NCBI GenBank assembly: GCA_002007465.1
Contig: LNAC01000037.1
Span: forward strand, 515,646 to 579,645
DNA length: 64,000 bases
Direction: 5' to 3'
From: Ailurus styani
Taxonomy: Eukaryota; Chordata; Mammalia; Carnivora; Ailuridae
Positions 1 to 11,608 of the stretch are shown in pieces. Under the pieces are notes generated by a model that was not told where the DNA came from, did no database searches, and saw only the letters and a program-made list of their open reading frames with translations. Every line of letters begins with the position of its first letter. The first letter of the stretch is position 1. Position numbers and translations under genes: made by a program.

Positions 1-942
1 CTCATACAGGAATTCAGTCAAGTGTCAGGATATAAAATCAATGCACAGAAATCAGTTGCATTTCTATATACCAACAACAAAACAGAAGAAAGAGAAATTA
101 AAGAGTCAATCCCATTTACAATTGCACCCAAAACCATAAGATACCTAGGAATAAACCTAACCAAAGAGGCAAAGAATCTGTATTCAGAAAACTATAAAGT
201 ACTCATGAAAGAAATTGAGGAAGACACAAAGAAGTGGAAAAACATTCCATGCTCATGGATGGGTAGAATAAATATTGTGAAAATGTCTATGCTACCTAGA
301 GCAATCTACACATTTAATGCAATCCCCATCAAAATACCAGCAATTTACTTCAAAGAAATGGAACAAATAATCCTAAAATTTATATGGAACCAGAAAAGAC
401 CCCGAATAGCCAAAGGAATGTTGAAAAAAAAAAGCAAAGTTGGCGGCATCACAATTCCAGATTTCAAGCTCTATTACAAAGCCGTCATCATCAAGACAGT
501 ATGGTACTGGCACAAAAACAGACACATAGACCAGTGGAACAGAATAGAGAACCCAAAAATGGACCCTCAACTCTATGGTCAACTAATCTTCGACAAAGCA
601 GGAAAGAATGTCCAGTGGGAAAAAGACAGTCTCTTCAACAAATGGTGTTGGGAAAACTGGTCAGCCACATGCAGAAAAATGAAACTGGATCATTTCCTGA
701 CACCACACACAAAAATAGACTCAAAATGGATAAAAGACCTCAATGTGAGAAAGGAATCCATCAAAATCCTCGAGGAGAACACAGGCAGCAACCTCTTCGA
801 CCTCAACCGCAGCAACTTCTTCCAAGGAACCTCACCAAAAGCAAGGGAAGCAAGGGCAAAAATGAACTATTGGGACTTCCTCAAGATTAAAAGCTTTTGC
901 ACAGCAAAGGAAACAGTCAACAAAACCAAAAGACAGCTAGAT
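1..942 (+). pseudogene. L1 ORF2 C-terminal fragment
   Basis: This is the distal part of LINE-1 ORF2, the protein that nicks DNA and reverse-transcribes L1 RNA. A single frame stays open from position 22 for about 306 codons before it leaves L1 homology. It begins just after the reverse transcriptase core ([10 protein letters not shown]), passes through thumb-like sequence ([34 protein letters not shown]) and enters the C-terminal region ([33 protein letters not shown]). The match stops abruptly after TKRQL near 940, where intact copies continue with TEWEKIF. The endonuclease and RT catalytic centre are missing, or lie before the window, so this is a non-functional fragment. Its long open frame suggests a younger age than its neighbours. 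Confidence 0.9.
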
Positions 943-1004
943 ACCTTTCAAATAATTCTGAACACCTATGAATTCAACCTCAGATGTAAGAAATGAATTG
1001 CTGG

Positions 1005-2021
1005 AATACTATAAATAGAGAAGCAACCACTTTTTACAAAATAGGAGGTGTGGAGAAGTGAAACTGAGGGGATATATTAGAAGATAAATGGTAGGGGGAG
1101 GGCCAGCTATTGGAAAGTAATACAGCCCCTGAGCACAAAATCAGAACTTTTAGAAATCTGCTCAGTGAGAGACATCCCTGTCTGAAAGGTGCTCATGTGG
1201 CAAAGCAGAGCAGAATCCTAGGTGGGGCAGTGTGGTCTCAGGATCCCCAGGATCACAGAAAGAACAGGGTTGCCTGAGCCAACAGTGTTCCTAAGCATCG
1301 GAGTGAGGAAACTGGCTATGGTCAGCAAGCCTGGGAGCGGGCTATCAGCTCAGTTTGCGATCAACCTCAAATCATGGCATGATCGGGTGACCACTCTTCC
1401 TGTGGGGACCCTGCCAGCTGCAGGCATGCTACCACCCTCCTCCCTCACAGGAGGATTGACACAGGTGAACGCTGCAGGACTCCGTAACTTGGCACACACA
1501 AAAGTGGAGAATACTTTTCCCTGAGAGTTTACTGAAGAGAAGAGGCCCTAATATTTCAGATGTGGGACTGGAGATCAGGGTGTTGACATTTTTATTTTCA
1601 TACACTAAAGCAGTGCAGAAAGCCTTCAGAGAACAAAAACCACATAGAAGAACCCAAAGCAGCTTACACTAAAGCAAGCCCCCTGGCAAAGGGCCATGCA
1701 ACTCTGCCCAGCCAAAGACACCTGAGAATCAATGCAGCAATTCCCTCCCCCAGCAGAACAGCTGGAATATCAAGGGAATACCTGTTTACCAAGCATGAAG
1801 AATGGCAAAACTACAGTGCTAGGGGAAAATAATATAGCTAATTCAAGGTTATTTTTTTTCTCATGATACTTCATCTTTCAGTTTAAAATATTCCTTTTCT
1901 TTTTTCTTGTCAACTAATTTCTTATTTTATCAACTCTTTGCTTTTAAGTCTTTTCTTAATGTTCATTTTTTCCTTTACATTTTATAGATATATTCTTCAC
2001 TTTTTTGGCTTTCTTTCATTG
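1005..2021 (+). promoter_or_regulatory. L1 5'UTR / internal promoter remnant
   Basis: Moderately GC-rich non-coding sequence with the features of the carnivore L1 5'UTR. The block around 1225-1260 (a cagtgtggtctcagga motif followed by 'cacagaa') and the run around 1610-1760 (gcagaaagcc, ccccctggcaaagg) lead into the T-rich zone that normally precedes ORF1. In active L1s this region holds an RNA polymerase II promoter. Here it is mutated and no intact promoter can be claimed. The 100-codon frame at 1222-1524 lies inside it and looks accidental. Confidence 0.65.
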
Positions 2022-2248
2022 TAATATATATATATATATATATATACACAAATAAATATATATACATATATATGTATACATATATACATATATATGTGTA
2101 CATATATGTATACATATATATGTATACATATATACATATATATGTGTACATATATATGTATACATATATACACACATATATGTATATGTGTGCATATATA
2201 TGTATGTGTATATATATACATGTATATATATGTATATATATATAAAGT
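2022..2248. repeat. Compound TA / TATG / CATA simple repeat
   Basis: About 225 bp made almost entirely of alternating purine-pyrimidine TA, TATG, CATA and TGTACA units. Most units are self-complementary, so either strand could fold into a hairpin or cruciform. It sits in the T-rich end of the L1 5'UTR and probably expanded from it. Confidence 0.95.
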
Positions 2249-2286
2249 TTAGCTTTCATTTACAACTTTGGGATTTAGTGTCTTCT

Positions 2287-2478
2287 TTTTTTTTAATATT
2301 TTATTTATTTGACAGAGGGAGAGAGATCACAAGTAGGCAGAGAGGCAGGCAGAGAGAGAGGGGGAAAGCAGGCTCCCCACTGAGCAGAGAGCCTGATGTG
2401 GGCCTCGATCCCAGGCCCCTGAGATCATGACCTGAGCCGAAGGCAGAGGCTTTAATCCACTGAGCCACCCAGGTGCCC
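2287..2478 (-). mobile_element. CAN-SINE (reverse orientation)
   Basis: Reverse-strand carnivore tRNA-derived SINE. Reading the plus strand it shows the poly-T, the AG-rich pyrimidine-stretch complement and the tRNA-like head ending in gagccacccaggtgccc. A perfect 15-bp target-site duplication (gatttagtgtcttct) lies at 2272-2286 and 2479-2493. Confidence 0.95.
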
Positions 2479-2694
2479 GATTTAGTGTCTTCTAAAAAAC
2501 AGACCAATATACACCCGGGACCAAATAGGACACCCTGTTTTATCCTCTAGGGAGATCATATTCTCTCTTTTTCCCCCTTTTTTCCTTTTTCTCTTCGTTT
2601 CTGGCTTCTGACTTCCCTGGAATTGTCTAGTGTGTATTTCACTTGGATTGTGGTTGATATTTTTGATTTTGTTCTCTAGTTCATCCATTCTTCT

Positions 2695-3577
2695 CTGGGA
2701 AGAATCATTAAAAGGAGGAATTCACAACAAAAGAAAGAACTAAAGATAATTCTCTCTGCCACAGACCTAATCAATAAGGCTACAAGTAAAATGTCAGAGT
2801 TCAAATTCAGGATAATGATTTTAAAGTTACTAGCTGGGTTTGGAAAAAATATAAAAGACACTAGAGAATCTCTTAGTACAGAAGTAAAATCAAATCAGGC
2901 CAAAATTTAAAATACTTTAACTGAGATGCAATCTAAATTGAATGCTCTAACAGCTAGGGTAAATGAGGGAGAAGAGGGATACAGTGCCAAAGAAGACAAG
3001 ATGATGGAAAGGAAGGAGGCTGAGGAAATGAGAGAAAAACAACTTAATGGACCATGAGGGGAGCTTTTGAGAAATTAGCAATACCATAAAGCAAAAACAA
3101 TGTTAAAATTATTGGGATCACAGAGGAAGAAGAAAGAAGGAGACTGAAGGTATATTTGAGGAAATCATAGCTGAAAATTTCCCTAATCTGGGTAATGAAA
3201 CAGGCATTCAAGTCCAGGAGGTAGAGAGAACCCCCCTCAAAAAAAATAGATCAAAACACCAACATATAATAGTGAATCTTGCAAATTTCAGAGTTAAAAA
3301 TAAAATACAAAGAGCAGCTCAAGATAAGAACTCCTTAACCTACAGGGGTAGAAACATTAGACTGTCAGAGCTATCCTCAAAGAACTGGCAGGCCAGAAAG
3401 TGCTGAAATGATATATTCAGAGTACTAAATGAGAAAAACATGCAGACAAGAATACTTTATTCAGCAAGGCTATCATTGAGAATGGAAGGAGAGGTAAAGA
3501 GCTTCCAGGACAAACAGAAATTAAAAGAACTTGTGATCACTAAACCAGCCCTACAGGTAATATTAAAGGGAATTTTT
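2695..3577 (+). pseudogene. L1 ORF1 remnant
   Basis: Broken copy of L1 ORF1, which encodes the trimeric RNA-binding protein that coats L1 RNA. The region near 2875-3010 reads as the coiled-coil segment (TEVKSNQAK, then TEMQSKLNALTARVNE after an in-frame stop). The RNA-recognition part appears around 3100-3160 (IIGITEEEE). The C-terminal end is at about 3520-3577 (VITKPALQ, ILKGIF). Several in-frame stops and frameshifts rule out function. The order coiled coil, RRM, C-terminal domain is that of an ordinary ORF1. Confidence 0.8.
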
Positions 3578-3689
3578 TAAGGAAAGAGAGAGCCCAACAT
3601 AACAGAGACAAGAAAGCAAAAGATAATCTACAGAAACAGGGACAGTACAAGAAATAAAATGGCATTAAATTAATATCTTTCGACAGTAT

Positions 3690-3750
3690 AATATAAATGT
3701 GTTAAATGTGAATATAAATGTGTTAAATGTGAATATAAATGTGTTAAATG
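3690..3750 (+). repeat. 21-bp tandem repeat, about 2.9 copies
   Basis: Three copies of aatataaatgtgttaaatg plus a 2-bp joint, at 3690-3710, 3711-3731 and 3732-3750, essentially identical. The 21-bp period is seven codons, so it lengthens the start of ORF2 without changing frame. The sequence is a local expansion of the normal 'tgtaaatggattaaatg' start of the endonuclease region. Confidence 0.95.
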
Positions 3751-4508
3751 CTCCAATCAAAGGGCACAGGGTATTAGACTGGATAAAAAAAGCAAGACAC
3801 ATCCAAAGGTGGTCTACAAGATACTCATTGTAGACATAAAGGAACCTCCATTGAAAGTGAGGGGGTAGAGAACCATTTATCATGCTAATAAACCTCAAAA
3901 GAAATTGGTATCGCAATCCTCATATCAGACAAATTAGAATTTAAACCAAAGAATGTAATAAGGGATGAAGAGGGACACTATATCGTACTTAAAGGGACAA
4001 TCCAACAGGAAGATCTAACAATTATAGATATTTATGCCCCCAACATGGGAGCAGTCAATTATATAAACCAAGAAGATCTAAAAGGTATAACATGTGAGTA
4101 GCCAATTATATAAACCAATTAAAAGCAAAAGAAAAACATTGATAGTAATACAATAGTAATAGGGGACATCAAAACCCCACTCACAGTAATGGAAATATAA
4201 TCTAAGTAGAAGATCAAGAAGGGAAAAAAGACTTTGAATGATACACTGGACCACATGGGTCTCACAGTTATATATAGAACCTTTCATCCTAAAGCAAAAG
4301 AATATACATTCTTCTTGAGTGCACATGGAACATTCTCCAGAACAGATCACAGACTGAGTTACAAATCAGGTCTCAAATGGTACCAAAACCTTAGGATTAT
4401 TCCCTGGATATTTTCAGACCACAATGCTTTAAAAATTGAACTTAATCACAAGGGGAAATTTGGAAGTACCTCAAATACTTAGATGTTAAAGAGCATCTGA
4501 CTAAAGAA

Positions 4509-5070
4509 AGAAAAGCAGTCAGAGAAAGACAAATACCATATGGTTTCAGTCATATGTGAAATTTAAGAAAAAAATAGATAAATACAGGAAGGGGGGTTGG
4601 AAGAGAGGAAATCAGGAAGTAGACTTGTTTTTAAGATTTTATTTATTTATTTGACACACAGAGAGAGAGATCACAAGTAGGTAGAGAAGCAGGCAGAGGG
4701 AGAGGGGGAAGCAGGCTCCCTCCCGAGCAGAGAGCCAGATGTGGGCCTCGATCCCAGGACCCTGAGATCATGACCTGAGCCGAAGGCAGAGGCTTAACCC
4801 ACTGAGCCACCCAGGCGCCCCTGGAAATAGACTCTTAACTATATATAACAAATGGATGGTTACTAGAAGGAGGGTGGGAGGGTTGGGGGAAATAGGTGAA
4901 GGGAATTAAAGAGTGCACTTATTATGATAAGCACCAAGTGGTGTATGGACATTTTAAATCACTAAATTGTACACCTGAAACTAATGTTACACTGTATGTT
5001 AAATAACTGAAATTTAAATGAAAACTTGACAAATGAAAAAAGAACCAAGTACAAAATAAAATGAAATAAA
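4509..5070 (+). mobile_element. 5'-truncated L1 3' end nested in L1 ORF2
   Basis: The endonuclease reading stops at about 4500 and resumes at about 5071 (aaggaatgaaggggtcaac). Between them lies a typical L1 3' terminus: gagaaagacaaataccatat at its start, then a G-rich stretch, tgtacacctgaaactaatg, and an A-rich end near 5037-5070. It is split by a SINE at 4626-4822. Target-site duplications are too short and A-rich to fix the edges exactly. Confidence 0.8.
4626..4822 (-). mobile_element. CAN-SINE (reverse orientation)
   Basis: Complete reverse-strand CAN-SINE, from the poly-T side to the gagccacccaggcgcccc head. Target-site duplication is ggaagtagact (4615-4625) and ggaaatagact (4823-4833), one mismatch. 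It lies inside a nested L1 3' end, so it is the third insertion layer at this point. Confidence 0.93.
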
Positions 5071-6576
5071 AAGGAATGAAGGGGTCAACTGAGAAATTAA
5101 AGAATTTTTTTTAAAAATTCATGGAAACAAATGAAAATGTAAACACAACTGCCCAAAACCTTTGAGATATAGCAAAGGTGGTCCTAAGTGGGAAGTACAT
5201 AGGAATAAAAGAATTTGACAAAATTAAAAGTCTCAAATATACAAGCTAACCATATACCTAAAGGAGCTGGACAAAGAAGACTAAATAAAACCTAAGCCAA
5301 ACAGGAAAGGGAATTAATAAAAATTGGCACAGAAATCAATGAAATAGAAGCCAAAAGAACATTAGATCAACAAAAATAGAAGCAGGTTCTTTGAAAGAAT
5401 TAGTAAGAGAGATAATCCACCAGCAAGACTTATGAAAAAGAAGAGAGAAAGGACCCAAATCAATAAAATCATTAATTAAAGAGGAGAGATCATCACAAAT
5501 ACCAAGGAAATACAAACAATTTTAAGAACGTATTATGAGAAATTACATGCCAACAAATTAGGCAAACTAGAAGAAATGGGTGCATTCCTGGGAAATTTAT
5601 AAATTAACAAAAATTGAAACAGGAAGAAATAGAAAACCTGAACACACCCATGACCAGCAAGGAAATTGAAGCAAAAATCAAAAATCTCCCAACAAGCAAA
5701 AGTCCAGGGCCAGATGACTTCCCAGTGGAATGCTACCAAACATTTCAAGAGGAACTACTACCTATTTTTCTGAAACTGTTAAAAAAATAAAAAGGGAAGG
5801 AAAACATCCAAATTCATTCCATGAGGCCAGGATTACCTTGATTCCAAACCCAGTAAAGACCCCAATAAAAAGGAGAATTACAGACCAATATCCCTGATGA
5901 ATATAGATGTCAAAATTGTCACCAAGATCCTACCACAGAGGATCCAAGAGTACATTAAAGGGATTATTCAGTAAGACTAGGTGGGATTTTTTTCCTGAGC
6001 TACAAGTATGGTTCAACACTTGCAAATCAATCAATGTGATACACCACATTAATAAAATAAATGACAAGAACCATAAGATCCTCTCAATTGATTCAGATAA
6101 AGCATTTGACACTCTACCAGGAAACTTTCTTGATTAAAACTCTCCATGGTAAGGATAAAGGGGACATAACTCAATATCATAAAAGCCACCTACAACAAGC
6201 CCACAGCGAATATCATTCTCAATGGGGAAAAGCTGAGAACTTTACCTGCCAGGTCAGAAATACAACAGGAATGCCCATTATCACTACTGTTTTTCATCAT
6301 AGTACTAGAAGTCCTAGCCTCAGCAATTAGACAACAAAAAGAAATACAAGGCATACGAACAGGCAAAGAAGATGCAAAACTATCACTCTTTGCAAATGAC
6401 AAGATACTGTATGTGGAAAACCCAAAAAACTGGACTCCGAAATTTTAGAATTCATACAGGAATTCAGCAAGGTGTCAGGATATAAAATCAATCCACAGAA
6501 ATAAGTCTCATTTCTATACACTAACAATGAGAAAGAGGAAAGAGAAATTGAGGAAAACAATACAATTTACAATTCT

Positions 6577-6577
6577 A

Positions 6578-6612
<35 letters not shown>

Positions 6613-6614
6613 AC
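6577..6614. repeat. (AAAT)n microsatellite in L1 ORF2
   Basis: About nine perfect AAAT units interrupt the RT-to-thumb part of the ORF2 remnant, just before the equivalent of the IRYLGINLT motif. They may have grown from a short A-rich coding stretch. Confidence 0.95.
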
Positions 6615-8423
6615 ATAAGATACCTAGGGCTAAACCTAACTAATGAGGTAAAGTATCTTTATTCTGAAAACTATCGAACACTCAGGAAAGAAATTGAGGA
6701 AGACACAAAAAGAAATGGAAAAACATTCCATGCTCATGGATTGGAAGAATAAATATTGTTAAAATGTGTATGGTTTCCAGATCAAGATACATGTTCAGTG
6801 CAATCCCTGTCAAAATACCATCAACATTATTCACAGAACTGGAACAAATAATCCTAAAAATTGTACAGAACCAAAAAAGACCCTGAATAGCTAGAGGAAT
6901 GTTGAAAAAGGAAACCAAAGTGGGTGACATCACAATGCGAGATTTCAAACTATATTACAAAGCTGTAATCATCAAGAGAGTATTGTACTGGCACAAAAAT
7001 AAACACATAGATCAGTGGAGAAGAATAGGGATCCCAGAAATGGCCCTTCAACTCTATGGCCAACTAATCTTTGACCAAGCTGGAAAGAAATTCCAATGAA
7101 AAAGGGCAGTCTCTTCAATAAATGGTGCTGGGAAAAATGGGAAAACATAGGTAGAAGAATGAAACTGGACCATTTTCTGACACCAAACACAAAAATAGAC
7201 TCAAAATGGATGAAAGACCTAAATGTGAGGAATCCATCAAAATCCTTGAGAACACAGGCACCAACCTCTGTGACCTCATACTCAGCAACTTATTGCTAGA
7301 AACAACTCCAAAGGAAGGGAAACAAAAACAAGAATGAACAACTGGGACTTCATCAAGATAAAAATTTCTGCATAGCAAAGGAAGCAGTCAACAAAGCTAA
7401 AAGTTAACCTTCAGAATGGTAGAAGATATTTGCAAATGACATAAATAAAGGACTAGTATCCAAGATCTACAAAGAACTTCTCAAACTCAACACCCAAAAA
7501 ACAAGTGATCCAGTCAAGAAATGGGCTGAAGACATGAACAGACATTTCTCCAAAGAAGACCTACACATGGCCAACAGACACATGAAAAAATGCTCCACAT
7601 TACTAGCCATCAAGGAAATACACATCAAAACTACAATGAGATAACACCTCCCACCAGTCAGAAAGGCTAAAATTAACAAGACAGGAAACAACAAATTTTG
7701 GAAAGGATGCAGAGAATGCAAAACCCTCTCACTGTTGTTGGGAATGCAACTGGTACAGCCACTCTGGAAAATATAAGGAGGTTCCTCAAGAAGTTAAAAT
7801 AGAGCTTAGAACCCAGCAATTGGAATAGTAGGTGTTCACCCCAAAGGTACAAATGTATTGATCTGAAGGGGCACCTACACTCCCAAAGTTTATAACAACA
7901 GTGTCCACAATAGCCAAACTGGAATGAGCTGAGATGTCCATCAACAGATTGAGATAAAGAAGACATGGCAAGTATATATATATTTGCCACACATACACAC
8001 AATGGAATATTACTCAGCTACCAGAAAGGATGAATAGTTACCATTTACATCAGCATGAATGGAACTGGCAAGTATTATGCTCAGTGAAAAATTCAATTAG
8101 AGAAAGAAAATTACCATATGCTCTCACTCATGTGGAATATAAGAAACAGGCAGAAGACTGTAGGGAAAGGGAGGGAAAATAGAATGGGATTCATCAGAGA
8201 GGGAGAGAAACTATGAGAGACACTTAAATGTAGGAAACAAACTGAAGGTTGTTGGAGGGGAGGAGGGAGGATAAGGTAATTGGGTGATGGGCATTAAGGA
8301 GGGCACGTGATGTGATGAGCACTGGGTGTTCTTTACAACTGATGAGTTATTGAACACTACATCTAAAACTAATGATGTACTCTAAGTTGGCCAGTTGAAT
8401 TTCAATTAAAAAGAAAACAACTT

Positions 8424-9185
8424 CTTTCATACACAAAGAAATTGTAAGATAGAGGGGTAAAGAAAAAGTCTTAAAAGCAGCCAGACAAAACTAGTCTCTA
8501 ACATACCAGGGAAAACCCGTAAGACTAGCTAGAGATTTTGCCACAGAAATTTGGCAAGCCAGAAGGAGGGGCATGATAATTCAAAGAGCTGAATAGGAAA
8601 ATTGGGCAGTCATTAATAATTATCCAGCAAGGATATCATTCATGATAAAAGGAAACATAAGGAGCATCCCAGGAAAACAAAACCACAGGAATTCATGACC
8701 ACAAAAGCAATCCTACAGTAAATATTAATGGGGACACATAGAGTGGAAAGGAGAGGTCGATACTAACAGTGTAAAGGCAGGAAACACAAAGCAGTAAAAA
8801 TGATAATTTCTGTAAAAACAAGTCAAGAAACTCATATGGAAAAATGATAGAAAATAGAATATATGCATAAAACCTGGTGAAATGAGGGGGGAAATTACAT
8901 TAAAACTTGAATGAACATCAACTTAATATAGACTGCTATTTGCAAAAGAGTTTATATACAAACCTAAAGATGTCCATATGTCAAAATCACTAACAAAAAA
9001 TAAAGAGAACAGCAACAAATTAAGAGACAAATAAAGAGAAAGAAATCCAAATATACCACTAAAGAAAATCAGCAAAACATGAAAAAGAGAAAGGATCAGA
9101 GAAAAATCTCAAGAAACAACCACAAAACTAGTAAAAATGGCAATAAATATGTATCTATCATTAATTATATTTTGAATATGAAATG
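8424..9185 (+). mobile_element. Oldest nested L1, 5' part (ORF1 end to ORF2 start)
   Basis: Old, diverged L1 in sense orientation. The text around 8455-8500 (aagtcttaaaagcagccag) matches the RNA-binding region of ORF1. Around 8690-8740 it matches the ORF1 C-terminus. It then runs through the ORF1-ORF2 spacer to the start of ORF2 (tatctatcattaatta near 9152-9167), where homology is cut. The continuation is found at 20632. Sequence matching the break is present on both sides (9162-9185 and 20632-20655), as expected for a diverged target-site duplication. Confidence 0.75.
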
Positions 9186-10361
9186 ATTTTTCTTATTTTT
9201 ACTGTTTACTTTTTTAATTCTGTATTTATTTTTATAGGTTTTTATCTAAATTCCAGGTAGCTAACACAGTGTAATGTTAATATCAGGTATATAATTTAGT
9301 GATTTCAAAGTGCCCACACAACAGCTGGAGCTCATTTTTGTCTTGATCGTGAACATAGAGAGAAAGCTTTCAGGTTTTCCCTGTTGAAGATTAGTTTAGA
9401 TTTTTCATATATGGGCTTTATTATGTTGAGGTATGTTACATCTCATCCTATTTTTTGAGGATTTTTATCATGCCTGGATGTTGCTCTTTGTCAAATAATT
9501 TTTCTGTACCTATTGAAAGGATGATATGTTTCTTATACTTTCTTGTTTTAATGTGGTGGACCACACTGGTTGCTTTGTGAATGTTGAATACCCTGGCAGC
9601 TCAGGAATGAATGCCACTTGATAGTGATGAATGATTACTATTTTTAACATAATGTTGTATTCAGTTTGCTAATATTTCATTGAGAATTTTTGCATCTTTG
9701 TTCATCATGGATATTAGCATGTAGTTCTGTTTATTATTGGTGTCCTTATCTGATTTTGTGTAAAGGTAATGCTGGCCGTATAGAATGACTTTGGAAAGTT
9801 CCATTCCTTTTCCATTTTTTGTATTCATTTCAGAAAAATAGGTAGTAACTCTTCTTTAACTATTTGGAAATTTGACTGTGAAGCCATCTGGCCTTAGACT
9901 TTTGCTTTTTGGGAGCTATTTGATTACTGTTTCGGTTCCTTAAATGACTATTGGACTGTTCAAGTGTTCTCTTTCTTCCTGTTTCAGGTATTTAGTTCAT
10001 TTGCTTCTAGGAATTTCTCCATGTCTTGTAGATTGTCCAATTTGTTGGCATATAGTTTTTCATAATATTCTTTTAAAAAGTTATTTGTATTTCTGTGGTG
10101 TTGGTTATTATTTCTCCTCTATCATTTGAGATTTTATTTATTCAAGTCTTCCTCTTTTCTTCTGATAAGTCTGAAAAGGGGTTTATCAATTTTATTAATT
10201 AAAAAAAGCTTCTTGTTTCATCAATCTGTTCTATTGTTGTTTATTTTATTTTTTTTAGGTTCTGTCTCATTTCTTGCTGCTCTAAACTTTATAATTTCTT
10301 TCTTTCTGCTGCTTTTAGCCTCTGTTATTTTTCTCACTCCTTTAGGTGTAAGGTTAAGTTG

Positions 10362-10502
10362 AGTTTTCTTTTGTTTTGTTTTGTTTTAGATTTTATTTAT
10401 TTATTTTACAGAAAGAGACACAGCAAGAGAGGGAACAGAAGCAAGGGGAGAGGGAGAGAGAGAAGCAGACCTTTAACAACTGAGCCATCCAAGTGCCCCT
10501 AT
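10362..10502 (-). mobile_element. Shortened CAN-SINE (reverse orientation)
   Basis: Reverse SINE with the AAAT/poly-T side and AG-rich segment present (ttttatttatttattttaca) and the tRNA-like head (gagccatccaagtgcccc), but most of the middle missing. Short flanking repeat ttaagttg at 10354-10361 and 10503-10510. Confidence 0.75.
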
Positions 10503-11262
10503 TTAAGTTGTTTCTTTGAGATTTTTCTTGCTTCATAAGGTAAGCCTGTATTGCTATTATACTTCCCTCTTAGGAGCATCCAAATCAAAGGATTTGGACT
10601 ATGGTGTTTTAATGTTATTTGTTTTCATGTGTTTATTTATTTCTTCTTTGAATTCCTAGTTGACCCATTCAATGTTTTGTAGCATTTTGATTATGCTGTA
10701 TGTATTTCTGGTCTTTACAAGTTTTTGCTTGTGGTTGACCTCAGGCTCCATAGTGTTGTGGTCAGAAAATATGCATGGTATGACTGTAATTTTTTTTTGT
10801 GTTGGTTGAGGCCTGATTTGTGACCTATTTTATATTATCTGTTCTGGAGAATGTCCTATGTGCACTTGAAAGGAATATGCAATCTGATGCTTTAGGATGG
10901 AATGTTCTGAATATATACGTTTTGTCCATCTGGTCCAGTGTGTTATTTAAAGCCTTTGTGTCCTTCTTGATTTTCTGTTTACATGATCCATCCACTGTTG
11001 TAAGTAGGTGTTAAAGTCCCCTACTATTATTACATTATTTTTGATGGATTCCTTTATGTTTCTTATAAATTGTTTCATGCATTTGAGTGCTCTCACGTTG
11101 GTTGCATAAATATTTATAATTGTTACCTCTTGTTGTATTGTCCCCCTTAATATGTATTGTGTTCTTTTTCAACTCTTGTTACAGTGTTTGATTTACACTC
11201 TAGTGTGTCCAACATAAGTATTGCTCTTCTATCTATTAACATTCTTTGGGGTGATGAATGTT

Positions 11263-11279
11263 TCTATATCTCCTCACTT
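11263..11279. repeat. Target-site duplication of the innermost L1 (left copy)
   Basis: tctatatctcctcactt here corresponds to tctacatccctcactt at 18159-18174, with one substitution and one inserted base. Removing everything between them restores a continuous reverse-strand L1 endonuclease sequence. Confidence 0.7.
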
Positions 11280-11300
11280 ATTATTTATTTATTCTTTTTT

Positions 11301-11608
11301 GGCTGCTAGTTGTTTTTATTAAGTTATTCAGATAAGACCCAGGTGACTATAATTATCAGTCATCCATTCTTTTTTTTAAAGATTTTATTTATTTATTTGA
11401 CACAGAGAGAGAGATCAGATCACAAGAAGGCAGAGAGTCAGGCAGAGAGAGAGAGGAGGAAGCAGGCTCCCTGCTGATCAGGGAGCCTGATACAGGCCTC
11501 GATCCCAGGACCCTGAGATCATGACCTGAGCCGAAGGCAGAGGCTTTAATCCACTGAGCCACCCAGGCGCCCTCAGTCATCCATTCTTAACTGTAGCCAT
11601 CATCTAGA
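11301..11608 (-). other. Probable L1 3'-transduced sequence
   Basis: Non-L1 DNA (11301-11371 and 11573-11608 once the SINE is removed) lies between two T-rich tracts and inside the element's target-site duplications. That is the layout produced when L1 transcription reads past its own polyadenylation site and copies downstream flank of the source locus. The reverse SINE at 11372-11572 either came along or inserted later. Confidence 0.6.
11372..11572 (-). mobile_element. CAN-SINE (reverse orientation)
   Basis: Complete reverse CAN-SINE flanked by a perfect 16-bp duplication tcagtcatccattctt at 11356-11371 and 11573-11588. It is in the probable transduced segment of the innermost L1. Confidence 0.95.

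Larger units (their letters stand above)
3655..8100 (+). pseudogene. L1 ORF2 remnant (endonuclease, RT, C-terminal region)
   Basis: Decayed ORF2. Endonuclease sequence runs from about 3690 to 4500, with the NKRQ-type start lost and a region reading YHANKPQKK near 3880. The RT follows, including motif A-like DSDKAFDTL near 6085-6115. The catalytic box that should read FADD is FAND here (6389-6400), one aspartate being replaced by asparagine. The C-terminal domain follows (6899-7300; [20 protein letters not shown]). Many stops and frameshifts separate the blocks, and a foreign L1 3' end interrupts the endonuclease at 4509-5070. No active enzyme is possible. Confidence 0.85.
1005..8420 (+). mobile_element. 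Near full-length decayed L1 (5'UTR, ORF1, ORF2, 3' end)
   Basis: Carnivore-type L1 in sense orientation. The order is a 5'UTR-like region (about 1005-2690), ORF1 remains (about 2695-3577), ORF2 remains (about 3655-8100) and a 3' end closing in an A-rich stretch near 8410. Both frames contain many stops and frameshifts. Later insertions are a SINE at 2287-2478, an L1 3' end at 4509-5070 and a SINE inside that piece at 4626-4822. The 5' boundary is approximate: 943-1004 matches neither this element nor the preceding fragment, and I see no convincing target-site duplication for the whole element. Confidence 0.8.
9186..11280 (-). mobile_element. Second-layer L1, 3' part (reverse)
   Basis: Reverse-strand L1 entered from its 3' end. 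A T-rich tail (about 9190-9235) and about 100 bp of 3' terminus come first. Homology then jumps near 9335-9345 straight into the RT region, so the C-terminal part of ORF2 is deleted. RT to endonuclease sequence continues, much mutated, to 11280, where a younger L1 breaks it. The rest of the element resumes at 18175. A degraded SINE sits at 10362-10502. Confidence 0.78.

Noticed and set aside
943..1004. Target-site duplication for the L1 at 1005-8420
   Set aside because: No convincing match between this stretch and the sequence following 8420.
1975..2259. Long minus-strand frames of 74-94 codons made of I, Y, H, M and T
   Set aside because: They are translations of the TA/CATA simple repeat; the composition is purely repeat-driven.
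3690..3750. CRISPR-like short repeats
   Set aside because: The units abut without spacers and lie in a mammalian L1; no CRISPR array is present in the window.
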